Of a stretch of DNA of 64,000 nt, positions 8,034-16,748 are shown one piece after another. Source of the DNA: JAAYRQ01 sp035647815 (GTDB taxonomy: Bacteria; Bacillota; Syntrophomonadia; Syntrophomonadales; Syntrophomonadaceae); the NCBI GenBank assembly GCA_035647815.1, contig DASRMR010000065.1, forward strand, positions 25,163-89,162, in the 5' to 3' direction. A program made the position numbers and the translations under genes. How positions within the stretch are numbered: position 1 is the stretch's first letter; each line of letters starts with the position of its first letter. The notes beneath the pieces were generated by a model. It did not search any database. It was not told the origin of the DNA and was given only the letters and a program-made list of their open reading frames with translations.

Positions 8034-9128
8034 ATGCAAACTCTAAAATTAGATCTAGGATTAGAATCGTATAATATTTTAATTGGGGATAGATTACTCG
8101 AAAAAACGGGTTTTTATGTAAGAGAGTTAATAGCGAATAGAAAAGTAATACTCGTTAGCAATCCTACCGTTTTTCCCTTATATGGCAAAAGAGTAGTAGA
8201 ATCGCTAGTTGATGCAGGTTTTGAAGTATTTATTCACCTAGTGCCAGATGGGGAAGAATATAAAAATATAGACCAAGCTATGCAAATCATTAATAAGTGT
8301 ATAGAACACAAATTAGAAAGAAATGGCGCTATTATTGCTTTAGGTGGTGGTGTTATAGGTGATTTAGCTGGTTTTGTAGCTGCTATTTATCAAAGAGGAA
8401 TACCTTTTATACAAATCCCGACTACTTTATTAGCTCAAGTCGATAGTAGTGTAGGGGGGAAAGTCGCAGTTAATCATCCGCAGGCAAAAAACATGATAGG
8501 TGCATTCCACCAACCTAAATTAGTTATTATCGATATTAACACTTTGAAAACTTTAGAAGAGCGTGATTACCATAGTGGTTTAGGCGAAATAGTTAAATAT
8601 GGCATAATATATAGTAGTGATTTTTTTCAAAAACTTAAAGATAAAGCAAGTTTTATTCGGGAGAAATCCCCTGATGTTTTAGCTAAAATAATATATGAAT
8701 CATGCAAGATTAAGGGCGAAATTGTAGAACAAGATGAAAAAGAAACTAGTTTAAGAGCTATTTTAAATCTAGGACATACTTTTGGACATGCTATAGAAAG
8801 TTTATCAGGTTACGGTACTTACAGACATGGTGAAGCTGTTATTATGGGTAGTATTGCAGCAGCCTATTTAGCAGTAGATTTAGATTTATTAGCTAAAAAC
8901 AAGCTAGATAAGATATTTAATTTATATAAAGAATTAGATATATTTAAAGCTTTTCCCCATCTGCCTGCAGAAGATATCTATGAAAATATGTTGACAGATA
9001 AAAAGGTAGTAAATGAGCAAATTACTTTTATACTACCTAAGAATATTGGTGAATATGTGATAGTCAAAAATGCAAAAAAAGAACAAATCCTTAAAGCTAT
9101 TTATTTAGCTCAAGAATATGAATTTTAG
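8034..9128 (+). CDS. aroB: 3-dehydroquinate synthase
   Basis: Converts DAHP to 3-dehydroquinate with catalytic NAD and a divalent metal. About 364 residues; NAD-binding GGGVIGDLAGFVA, DSSVGGKVAVNH, and the metal ligands in GLGEIVKYG (Glu) and LGHTFGHAIE (His, His). ATG 8034 follows GGAAGGA (8021-8027) with six bases spacing; an upstream in-frame ATG at 8019 has no ribosome binding site. Last gene of the aroE-aroC-aroK-aroB stretch; convergent with the next gene. Confidence 0.96.
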   Translation: MQTLKLDLGLESYNILIGDRLLEKTGFYVRELIANRKVILVSNPTVFPLYGKRVVESLVDAGFEVFIHLVPDGEEYKNIDQAMQIINKCIEHKLERNGAIIALGGGVIGDLAGFVAAIYQRGIPFIQIPTTLLAQVDSSVGGKVAVNHPQAKNMIGAFHQPKLVIIDINTLKTLEERDYHSGLGEIVKYGIIYSSDFFQKLKDKASFIREKSPDVLAKIIYESCKIKGEIVEQDEKETSLRAILNLGHTFGHAIESLSGYGTYRHGEAVIMGSIAAAYLAVDLDLLAKNKLDKIFNLYKELDIFKAFPHLPAEDIYENMLTDKKVVNEQITFILPKNIGEYVIVKNAKKEQILKAIYLAQEYEF

Positions 9129-9134
9129 TAATTA

Positions 9135-9500
9135 TTATCTATTAAGGTTATTCCAATGCTCTTCTAGTTCGTATAATTCTGCTAAAGCTCCATCATCATC
9201 TTCTACTTTTATATAAGCATTTAGACGCGCTATATTTATGTTAATATAATTAATTTCATCTTTTTCTACACTAAATTGGATCTTCTTAACTATTTCATCC
9301 CAAGCCTTTTTAAGCTGGATATAGTTATGTTCAGCCTCATCCCAATTTTCTTCTAATATGTTTTGGTCTAGATTTTTTACATGCAGAGCCAAATTATTCT
9401 GTTCATTTGTAGGCTTTCTTAAATAATCTGCTGAATTCATAAAAAACGCAAAGGAAAATAAAACAATAGTAGCAATTAGATAGTATGAAACTTTTTGCAT
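9135..9500 (-). CDS. DUF4363 family protein
   Basis: 121 residues: one N-terminal membrane segment (about residues 5-21) and an alpha-helical outer domain with regularly spaced tryptophans (ENWDEAEHNY, LKKAWDEI, LEEHWNN), which is the pattern of DUF4363. It lies directly after a DUF421 gene with an 18-base gap, an association common in Clostridia. The pair is thought to work at the membrane; the function is unknown. Confidence 0.85.
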   Translation of the reverse strand: MQKVSYYLIATIVLFSFAFFMNSADYLRKPTNEQNNLALHVKNLDQNILEENWDEAEHNYIQLKKAWDEIVKKIQFSVEKDEINYININIARLNAYIKVEDDDGALAELYELEEHWNNLNR

Positions 9501-9518
9501 AATACCCTTCCTTTACCA

Positions 9519-10208
9519 TTAGTTGTCTTTATATTTATCTACATATAAATTATCATCTGTTTCATTATAAGTCGCCACAAAGACTTGGGCAGGGTCATTA
9601 ATTCCTTGAGCTTTTAATCGATCTATTAGCCAGGCTGGATCCTTATTTAAGAAGGTTAAGTTTTGTTCAACTACTTGTCCATTAAAAACAACTTGTGGAC
9701 TAAGGACTGCTTTTTGTGGAGCGACTTGCATATCTTGTCGTGTTACTGGCTGGTATTCGGATTTAAGCAATATAGACAAATGTCCGCTAGTTTCTAGAAC
9801 TGCGTATGCTACTTGAGAAATATCAAAAACATTTTTATCTCGTAGTTGTTCGAGTAAATCAGTAAGGGTGAAGCGTACTTGATTCATCTCATCTTCTAAT
9901 AGAACGCCATTATTTATCAATATAGTAGGCCTGCCTACTAAATATTTTTTTGCTGCTGAAGATTTTACGGTGGTAAATTGTAAGGCAAAAACGACAAAAG
10001 TCCAAGTTGCTAGACCTACCCAATGAGGCCAAGCTCGACTAGTCAAGTCTACTGATAAAGTAGCTGCAATCGATCCGATAGTTATACCTAAAATATATTC
10101 GAAAAGAGTTAATTGGCTTATTTGTTGTTTACCTAATAGGCGAGAAAATATAAACAAAGTGACAAAGGCTATTAAACTTCGCACTATAACGACTAACGAT
10201 TCATCCAC
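9519..10208 (-). CDS. DUF421 (YetF-like) membrane protein
   Basis: 229 residues with three N-terminal membrane helices (about 5-22, 34-52, 60-80) and a cytoplasmic YetF-like domain containing GRPTILINNG (about residue 132) and the conserved ISQVAYAVLETSG. The start is GTG 10208 with GAGGAGGG upstream. YcaP/YetF proteins are widespread in spore formers, some being needed for spore or stress traits, but no biochemical activity is established. Forms a unit with the DUF4363 gene that follows it. Confidence 0.9.
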   Translation of the reverse strand: MDESLVVIVRSLIAFVTLFIFSRLLGKQQISQLTLFEYILGITIGSIAATLSVDLTSRAWPHWVGLATWTFVVFALQFTTVKSSAAKKYLVGRPTILINNGVLLEDEMNQVRFTLTDLLEQLRDKNVFDISQVAYAVLETSGHLSILLKSEYQPVTRQDMQVAPQKAVLSPQVVFNGQVVEQNLTFLNKDPAWLIDRLKAQGINDPAQVFVATYNETDDNLYVDKYKDN

Positions 10209-10359
10209 TTAAAACAACCCTCCTCTTTTAACAAATTGTTAATAGTATTTACTATCTATTGTTTTTAAATTCTGATGAAAATTACTAATCTTAAATATTC
10301 TTCTTGATCAATACTTTTTTTATGCCGTTTTATATATTCTATGGAAGCATATAAATTGA

Positions 10360-10388
10360 TTGACTAGGAGTATTATACTACCTATAAT
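10360..10388 (+). promoter_or_regulatory. Sigma-A-type promoter for the pilus operon
   Basis: TTGACT (10360-10365), a 17-base spacer, then TATAAT (10383-10388). This near-consensus pair lies 64 bases upstream of the pilB start and is the only strong promoter visible in the gap that begins at 10209. Confidence 0.75.
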
Positions 10389-10452
10389 GTAGGAAAAAGG
10401 AACAAAATAACAAAATATGGCTTACTGATGTTGTATTACCTGGAGGGGTTTC

Positions 10453-12141
10453 ATGGCTAATCATAAGTTAATAGGTGAAATCTTGTGTGATTTAGGCAAA
10501 ATAAATCGAGCAGACTTGCAAATTGCCTTAAAAGAACATGCTGAAACTGGAAATAAATTAGATCAAATTTTACTAGATAATAAATTAATTACTGAAGAGC
10601 AATTAATTGAAGTTCTCGAAATTACTTTAGGAATACCTCATGTAAACCTTAGTAAGACTAATATAGATGTTGATACGATTAATATTATTCCTGCTCACTT
10701 AATTAGGCTACATAATATCTTACCTATTGCTAAAAGAGATAATACTATTACTCTAGCCATGGCAAATCCTTTAAACCACCGAGCTATTGAAGATGTACGG
10801 ATGGCTAGTAGTTTAGATGTTATTCCCGTCATAGCAGGTGCAACTGAACTAGATAATGCTATTCGGCAATATTTGGCTTTTAGGGTAGACCCTACAGTAA
10901 AAAAGATTTTAGGGGAATTAAGACCCGAAATCAATCTTTCCTTATCTAATCAAAATATTAAAGACTTCAAAATAGATGACGCACCTATGGTCAGAATGGT
11001 CAATTCCTTAATAGTCCAGGCAGTACAAGGAAGATGTAGTGATATCCATATAGAACCCCAAGAATTAGAAACTAGAGTACGTTTTAGAGTAGATGGAGAA
11101 CTTTTTGTAGTACTTACTATTCCCAAACAATCTACACCAGCTTTAATATCACGCTTAAAAATAATGGCTGGGATGGATATAGCTGAAAAAAGAGTAGCTC
11201 AAGATGGTCGTTTTAATATGCTGGTAGAAGACCGCTATGTTGATTTTAGAGTATCAACCTTACCTACTTCTTTTGGTGAAAAGGTAGTTATGAGGATTTT
11301 AGATAGAGTCCATGCGATTACAAGTATTAATAAATTAGGTTTAAGTAATAAAAACCGGGAGCAATTATTATCTCTTAGCCATAGACCTTATGGATTAGTG
11401 TTAATAGCTGGTCCGACTAGTTCTGGTAAAACTACGACATTATATTCGGTGCTTAATGAAATAAATTTTGTAACTAGAAATTCTTTAACTATAGAAGATC
11501 CTATCGAATATTCTATTGCAGGTATTAACCAGGTACAAGTAAATCCTAAAGCAGGTTTAAATTTTGCTAATGGCTTAAGAGCTATCTTAAGACAAGACCC
11601 GGATGTAATTATGGTAGGAGAAATACGTGATTTAGAGACTGCCCAGCTAGCAGTCCAAGCAGCATTGACTGGACACTTAGTATTATCGACCTTACATACA
11701 AATGGAGCAGCTGCTACTATTGCTAGATTAGTTAATATGGGTGTTGAAAGTTTTTTATTACGATCTGCTTTAGCTGGGGTAGTTTATCAAAAACTAGTGA
11801 GAAGGCTATGTATTAGCTGTCGGGAAACTTACTCTTTAGATGAAGAAACTGCACATAAATTAGGTATTCCCGAAGAATCTGGTCAAGAATTTTATCAATC
11901 TTTAGGTTGTAATAATTGTCGTCAACTAGGCTATCAAGGACGGATAGCTTTACATGAGACACTATATCTTGATCAAGAACTAAAAAACCTAATCGGGCTT
12001 AATGATTACTCTGAAGATACTATTTCTAGACTAGCTATAAAATCCGGTATGATAACTATAAAAAAAGATGGCATAGAAAAAGCTAAGCAGGGTTTAACTT
12101 CATTAGAAGAAGTGATGAAAGCTGTTTTACTAGGGGAATAA
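10453..12141 (+). CDS. pilB: Type IV pilus assembly ATPase PilB (GspE family)
   Basis: Cytoplasmic motor that powers pilus extension. 562 residues: an N-terminal MshEN/GspE-N domain (about 1-150), then the secretion ATPase core with Walker A GPTSSGKTT (about residue 320), Asp box, Walker B ILRQDPDVIMVGEIRD, His box, and the zinc tetracysteine CISC...CNNC (about 455-487). The tetracysteine separates PilB from PilT. GGAGG precedes the ATG. First gene of the operon, two bases before pilT. Confidence 0.96.
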   Translation: MANHKLIGEILCDLGKINRADLQIALKEHAETGNKLDQILLDNKLITEEQLIEVLEITLGIPHVNLSKTNIDVDTINIIPAHLIRLHNILPIAKRDNTITLAMANPLNHRAIEDVRMASSLDVIPVIAGATELDNAIRQYLAFRVDPTVKKILGELRPEINLSLSNQNIKDFKIDDAPMVRMVNSLIVQAVQGRCSDIHIEPQELETRVRFRVDGELFVVLTIPKQSTPALISRLKIMAGMDIAEKRVAQDGRFNMLVEDRYVDFRVSTLPTSFGEKVVMRILDRVHAITSINKLGLSNKNREQLLSLSHRPYGLVLIAGPTSSGKTTTLYSVLNEINFVTRNSLTIEDPIEYSIAGINQVQVNPKAGLNFANGLRAILRQDPDVIMVGEIRDLETAQLAVQAALTGHLVLSTLHTNGAAATIARLVNMGVESFLLRSALAGVVYQKLVRRLCISCRETYSLDEETAHKLGIPEESGQEFYQSLGCNNCRQLGYQGRIALHETLYLDQELKNLIGLNDYSEDTISRLAIKSGMITIKKDGIEKAKQGLTSLEEVMKAVLLGE

Positions 12142-12143
12142 AC

Positions 12144-13199
12144 ATGATGATTAAAGCTATAAATATTATTGAAAAGGCTGTGGAGATTGGTGCGTCCGAT
12201 CTTCATTTAACTTTATCTAGACCACCTATTTATAGGGTTAATGGGAAGATTACATATGACGAAAATGAACAAACATTAACTGGCGAAGATATTATACGGC
12301 TTGGTCAGGAAATACTTCCAGATGAAAAGCTCCTACAAGAACTCGAAGCAGTCGGACAGGTAGACTTCTCTAACTCATTTCCAGGCATAGGGAGGTTTAG
12401 AGCTAATCTCTATATCCAAAGGGGTTCTTGGGCTGTAGCTATAAGGATAATTCCTATTAAGATACCTAATATTAGGGATTTGCAATTACCGGATATAACA
12501 GCTAATTTTGCTTTGAGAGAAAAAGGCTTAGTTTTAGTTACTGGAATTACAGGTAGTGGTAAATCGACTACTTTAGCTGCCATGTTAAATCTTATGAATC
12601 AGACTAGAAACAATCATATTATAACTTTAGAAGATCCGATTGAATATTTACATAGGCATGGTACTTGTATTGTGAACCAAAGGGAAATTGGTACTGATAC
12701 CCCATCTTTTGCTTTAGGTTTAAGAGCTGCTTTAAGGCAAGACCCGGATGTAATTATGGTAGGTGAAATGCGGGATTTAGAAACTGTTTCTACAGCAATT
12801 ACGGCAGCTGAAACTGGCCACTTAGTTCTAGCTTCCCTTCATTCATCGAGTGCCATCCAGACTATAGAGAGGATAGTAGATGTCTTTCCGCCTCATCAAC
12901 AACAACAGATTACTATTCAACTAGCTAATAGTTTACAAGGTATTATTAGCCAAGAATTATTACCTAGAGCTGATGGGAATGGTCGCATAGTAGCAACTGA
13001 AGTATTAGTAGCTACACCCGCTATTCGTAATTTAATTAGAGAAAATAAAACTCATCAGATATATTCAACCATTCAGACGGGAATGTCTCATGGCATGGTT
13101 ACAATGGATAGATCTTTAAAAGAACTTTATCAACAAAACCTAATTACTTTAGATGAAGTAAATAAGCGGTGGAGTAATCTATATAATTTTAATAGATAA
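12144..13199 (+). CDS. pilT: Type IV pilus retraction ATPase PilT
   Basis: 351 residues, the usual PilT length. It begins with the PilT-type IEKAVEIGASDLHLT, has Walker A GITGSGKST (about 134-142), Walker B LRQDPDVIMVGEMRD and the His box LASLHSSSAIQTIERI. There is no tetracysteine. PilT depolymerises the pilus and drives twitching or DNA uptake. Placed between pilB and pilC as in many Clostridia, so the pilus is probably retractile. Confidence 0.96.
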   Translation: MMIKAINIIEKAVEIGASDLHLTLSRPPIYRVNGKITYDENEQTLTGEDIIRLGQEILPDEKLLQELEAVGQVDFSNSFPGIGRFRANLYIQRGSWAVAIRIIPIKIPNIRDLQLPDITANFALREKGLVLVTGITGSGKSTTLAAMLNLMNQTRNNHIITLEDPIEYLHRHGTCIVNQREIGTDTPSFALGLRAALRQDPDVIMVGEMRDLETVSTAITAAETGHLVLASLHSSSAIQTIERIVDVFPPHQQQQITIQLANSLQGIISQELLPRADGNGRIVATEVLVATPAIRNLIRENKTHQIYSTIQTGMSHGMVTMDRSLKELYQQNLITLDEVNKRWSNLYNFNR

Positions 13200-13223
13200 G
13201 GTTTGCAATAAGGAGGAAGATTA

Positions 13224-14438
13224 GTGGAATACTCATACCGGGTAAGAAATTCTGCGGGGCAAATATATAAAGGAGTAGTAAAGGGAGAAGAAAAAGGCCT
13301 GGTTATCGAAAGCCTACTTAAGCAAAACCTTTATATTCTAGATATACAGGAGATAGAAACAAAGAAGGATGTAGACTTATACTTAAGATTTGCCAAAGTT
13401 CCTAGCCAAGAACTAGTCATAATGACTCGCCAATTAGCAATTATGCTAAATTCTGGTTTACCTATATTAAGAACCTTAAATATACTTGTTGAACAGACTT
13501 CTAATAAGAAACTTAAAAAAGCTTTAGTACAAGTCGGTGAAGATATCGAAGCCGGTAGTAGCTTTTGGCAGGCTCTAGCTAAACATCCGGATATTTTCTC
13601 TAAGGTCTATATTAGTATGATTAAGGCCGGCGAACTAGGTGGAGTATTAGACCTAGTTTTGGAGAAACTAGCTAGTTATTTAGAAAGAGAGCGAGAGATT
13701 AATGCTAAAGTCAAAACAGCTTCGACTTATCCAGCTTTTATTAGCATTTTTGCGGTAATAGTAGTTTTTGTAATTATAAGCTTTGTCATGCCTACTTTTA
13801 TCGGAATGTTTGCTGCTGCAGGAACAGAACTTCCTATTCCAACTCAAATATTATTAGTGACGGGATTATTTTTTAAGCAAAAATGGATGTTCATTTTATT
13901 AGGCATACTAGTACTATTTTTTGGTTTAAAAAAATGGGGAGCTTCAGAAACAGGCAGATATTATTTAGATGCCTTTTATCTCAAGTTTCCTATTATAGGG
14001 AAAGCATTATCTAAAATCATAGTAGCTCGATTTGCTCGTACTATGGGGATTTTAATCAAATCAGGTATTCCAGTTGTACAAGCTTTAGAGGTAGTAGAAG
14101 AAGTGGTAGGTAATGCAGTTGTAGCTAGAGCAATAAGTGAAGCGCGTCTTAGTATAAATGAAGGTGATTCTATAACTAAACCTCTAAAAGATACAGGAAT
14201 ATTTGAACCGATGGTATATCAAATGATTGCCGTAGGAGAAGAAACTGGAGAATTAGATGTAATGCTTGTCAAGATGTCAGATTATTTTGAAGAAGAAGTA
14301 ATGTATACCATCGATAGTCTAATGTCATTAATTGAGCCACTTCTAATACTTATAGTGGCAGTAATAGTAGGCGGTATAGTAGTTGCAACCTTATTGCCTA
14401 TGTTTGAAATAATAGGAACTGTTGGTGCTGGTTTTTAG
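13224..14438 (+). CDS. pilC: Type IV pilus inner-membrane platform protein PilC
   Basis: 404 residues with two repeated GspF domains (about 65-190 and 270-390). Each has the family pattern, for example MTRQLAIMLNSGLPILRTL and ARFARTMGILIKSGIPVVQAL, and there are about three membrane segments (near 170, 215 and 375). GTG start with AGGAGG upstream. PilC connects the ATPases to the growing pilus. Follows pilT by 24 bases. Confidence 0.96.
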   Translation: MEYSYRVRNSAGQIYKGVVKGEEKGLVIESLLKQNLYILDIQEIETKKDVDLYLRFAKVPSQELVIMTRQLAIMLNSGLPILRTLNILVEQTSNKKLKKALVQVGEDIEAGSSFWQALAKHPDIFSKVYISMIKAGELGGVLDLVLEKLASYLEREREINAKVKTASTYPAFISIFAVIVVFVIISFVMPTFIGMFAAAGTELPIPTQILLVTGLFFKQKWMFILLGILVLFFGLKKWGASETGRYYLDAFYLKFPIIGKALSKIIVARFARTMGILIKSGIPVVQALEVVEEVVGNAVVARAISEARLSINEGDSITKPLKDTGIFEPMVYQMIAVGEETGELDVMLVKMSDYFEEEVMYTIDSLMSLIEPLLILIVAVIVGGIVVATLLPMFEIIGTVGAGF

Positions 14439-14474
14439 GTGGGGGAGTGTTAGTGATTATAGGGGGGAGTTTTA

Positions 14475-14870
14475 ATGATGGTGTGGGCAAGAAAAGATCG
14501 GGAAAAGGGCTTTACCTTAGTTGAGCTTATAGTAGTGATGGGGATTATAGCTCTTCTAGCGGCACTAGCAGTGCCGAGGTTTACCGGGGTTTTAACTGGG
14601 GCGAAGGCTGATGCAAATGAGGCTAATATTCAATTAATTGAACAAGCAGTAGATCTTTATATTATTCAGCAAGAAGCTGCTGGTGAAACAATTCCTACTG
14701 GTAACGAATTAACTACTGCTAAATTAGTGGAAAAGGATTATTTAAAAGCTAATACTAAAGCAACTACGGGAGAAAATCCAACTGCAGCAGATTTCATAGG
14801 GCCGAATAAAAAAGGATATACGATTACAGTTGGTAGTGATGGTGTAATAACTGTTAAAGAAAAGGATTGA
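14475..14870 (+). CDS. Probable major type IV pilin
   Basis: 131 residues with leader KDREKG cleaved before FTLVELIVVMGIIALLAALAVP (Phe+1, Glu+5). The remaining part is short, about 95 residues, with few cysteines and an alternating acidic pattern, like small clostridial PilA proteins. It lies directly downstream of pilC with GGGGGGAG upstream. Being the first pilin gene after the motors it is the likely main subunit. It is immediately followed by a dispersed repeat. Confidence 0.88.
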   Translation: MMVWARKDREKGFTLVELIVVMGIIALLAALAVPRFTGVLTGAKADANEANIQLIEQAVDLYIIQQEAAGETIPTGNELTTAKLVEKDYLKANTKATTGENPTAADFIGPNKKGYTITVGSDGVITVKEKD

Positions 14871-14937
14871 CAAGGGGACGGGGTTGTCGTCACCTTCGGG
14901 GGGCAAAGGAGACCTTCGAATGAATTCGAAGCTACAA
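14871..14937. repeat. Dispersed repeat cluster between pilin and prepilin peptidase
   Basis: Bases 14871-14895 repeat the element at 630-654 (22 of 25 identical). They are followed by CTTCGAA-TGAA-TTCGAAG (14914-14931), a perfect 7-base hairpin ending in GCTAC, which resembles the element at 30794-30842. The remaining bases to 15027 hold no gene. The cluster may also act as a partial terminator that favours pilin mRNA over the downstream genes; no T-run is present. Confidence 0.6.
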
Positions 14938-15027
14938 CTCCTAAGTCCCGTAGAGGCAAATTCATTCGCCGGAATGACAAGGCCATAGCGGGGATTGAAG
15001 CTACGGCTGGGGGAGGATAGTGACTAA

Positions 15028-15768
15028 ATGATTTTGCTAATATTTATTTTTGGCCTTATAATAGGATCATTTTTAAATGTACTTATCTATCGTATTCCCC
15101 GCCGGGAATCTATCATATGGCCGGGGAGCCATTGCGCTGAATGTGGGCACAAGTTAAGTTATAAAGATTTAGTGCCTTTATTTAGCTATATATTTTCAAA
15201 AGGGAAATGTCGTTATTGTGGAAATCAGATTCATTATACTTATCCGTTAGTAGAAATTATTACGGCTGTAGTTTTTGTTTTGATATTTATAAATGGTGGT
15301 TTATCAGTATGGACCTTAGTAGGTTGGATATTTATTAGTTTGTTAATTGTAGCTTCATTTACTGATATTAGTGCAGGAATAATACCTGATTTACTTACTT
15401 ATCCGGGAATAATTTTAGGTTTAGCTTTATCCTTTTTCACTATAGGAATTAAACTAGCTTTAATCGGATCGATTAGTTTTAGTTTAGTGTTTTTTCTAAT
15501 CGTAGTTTTAAGTAAAGGTGGCATGGGGGGCGGAGATGTAAAACTAGCTGCTGTTATCGGAGCTTTTGTAGGGCCTAGTGGCAGTTTCCTAGTTTTTGTG
15601 CTCGCCTCCTTATTAGCTATGTTATGGGTAATACCACTTTTAATCAAAAATAGAGCAACTCGTAAAACTGCTATCAAGTTTGGACCTTTTTTAGCTATAG
15701 CAGCAGGGTTAGCTTATATTTACGGTAGCAAGATTTTAAGTAGTTATCTTTCTTTTTTCGGTATTTAA
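15028..15768 (+). CDS. pilD: Prepilin leader peptidase / N-methyltransferase PilD
   Basis: Aspartic membrane peptidase that cuts prepilins after the leader Gly and methylates the new N-terminus. 246 residues: N-terminal methylase domain with the zinc cysteines CAEC and CRYC (about residues 35-38 and 60-63), then multiple membrane helices with the two catalytic aspartates in DISAGIIPD and GGGDVK (GxGD motif). Processes the five pilin-like proteins encoded here. Confidence 0.95.
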   Translation: MILLIFIFGLIIGSFLNVLIYRIPRRESIIWPGSHCAECGHKLSYKDLVPLFSYIFSKGKCRYCGNQIHYTYPLVEIITAVVFVLIFINGGLSVWTLVGWIFISLLIVASFTDISAGIIPDLLTYPGIILGLALSFFTIGIKLALIGSISFSLVFFLIVVLSKGGMGGGDVKLAAVIGAFVGPSGSFLVFVLASLLAMLWVIPLLIKNRATRKTAIKFGPFLAIAAGLAYIYGSKILSSYLSFFGI

Positions 15769-15810
15769 GACTTATCAGTTAACAGTAGACGGATATGGGG
15801 AGAATTTGAT

Positions 15811-16260
15811 GTGGAATATTTCTATAACCAAAAAGGCATGACATTAGTAGAAGTATTAGTTGCATTGGTGCTTTTAACTTTATTAAGTGTAAGTCTGCTA
15901 AGTGTTGTTACTACTAGTTCGGTATGGGTATTTAAAGCTGGGAAATCGACTAAAGCTATGACTTTAGCTAGCAGTATTATGGAAGATATTAAGGCTAATT
16001 CTTTTGTTTTAACGAAAGCAGAAGGGCTATATCTAGATAATGTCTTGCACTTAGATGTTAATGATGGAGGTTTAGGACTCTGTGCAGATTATATGCGAAA
16101 CAAAAACTGGGCAGATATTATCCCAGAAGTAACTATTAGGCCTTTTTCTTGTGATGATACTCTTACGGACAATTTAATTAAGGTGACAGTAAAAGTATCA
16201 TGGCAAGAAAAAGGCTATGAATATTGTGATGAAATTATTTCGATAGTTTCTAGAAGGTAA
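15811..16260 (+). CDS. Minor prepilin, PilV/GspI-like
   Basis: 149 residues with leader MEYFYNQKG before MTLVEVLVALVLLTLLSVS (Glu+5), then a soluble domain with several cysteines (CADYM, SCDDT, YEYCDEI). GTG start with GGGGAGA upstream; an overlapping ATG at 15809 is out of frame. PilV/GspI-type minor pilins prime pilus assembly at the tip. Next to two further minor pilin-like genes. Confidence 0.85.
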   Translation: MEYFYNQKGMTLVEVLVALVLLTLLSVSLLSVVTTSSVWVFKAGKSTKAMTLASSIMEDIKANSFVLTKAEGLYLDNVLHLDVNDGGLGLCADYMRNKNWADIIPEVTIRPFSCDDTLTDNLIKVTVKVSWQEKGYEYCDEIISIVSRR

Positions 16261-16265
16261 AGTTT

Positions 16266-16733
16266 ATGTATAAAGATATTGATCAAAAAGGTTTTACTTT
16301 AGTAGAAGTATTATTAGCTTTAGCTATAAGTTCTATAGTTATATCAGGTTTTTTCTCTTTAGTTTGGACTACTACTAAAGCATATGAAAACGGGATTTCC
16401 TTTTCCGATAACCAGTATATGGCTAGAAGAGCTATTACTGATATAGAGAAGGATATTAAAGCAGCGTATAGTGTAGAAATTCCTACTGAAGCTGAATTGT
16501 TTTTAAATAAGAAGTCTAAAGGAAAGCGTAATGCCGAAATTAGGTATCGTATTAATAAGGAAAATGATAATTTATTAAGAAATTCTATACCTATTGCAGA
16601 AAATCTAAAAAGACTAGAATTTAAGCAGAATCGGGATACGAATGGCTTAGTAGAAGTTAAGGTGGAGGTCGAATATAAGGGAGAAAAATATAGCTTATCC
16701 ACCTCAGTTTTCCCCCATAATGCTCGACCATAA
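16266..16733 (+). CDS. Minor prepilin, PilW/GspJ-like
   Basis: 155 residues. Leader YKDIDQKG precedes FTLVEVLLALAISSIVISGFFS with Glu+5. The soluble part contains ARRAITDIEKDIKAAYSV and LKRLEFKQN, in the GspJ/PilW style. Starts five bases after the previous stop, so it is translated in the same unit. Expected at the pilus tip with the neighbouring minor pilins. Confidence 0.85.
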   Translation: MYKDIDQKGFTLVEVLLALAISSIVISGFFSLVWTTTKAYENGISFSDNQYMARRAITDIEKDIKAAYSVEIPTEAELFLNKKSKGKRNAEIRYRINKENDNLLRNSIPIAENLKRLEFKQNRDTNGLVEVKVEVEYKGEKYSLSTSVFPHNARP

Positions 16734-16748
16734 AAAAGAGGGAATTAG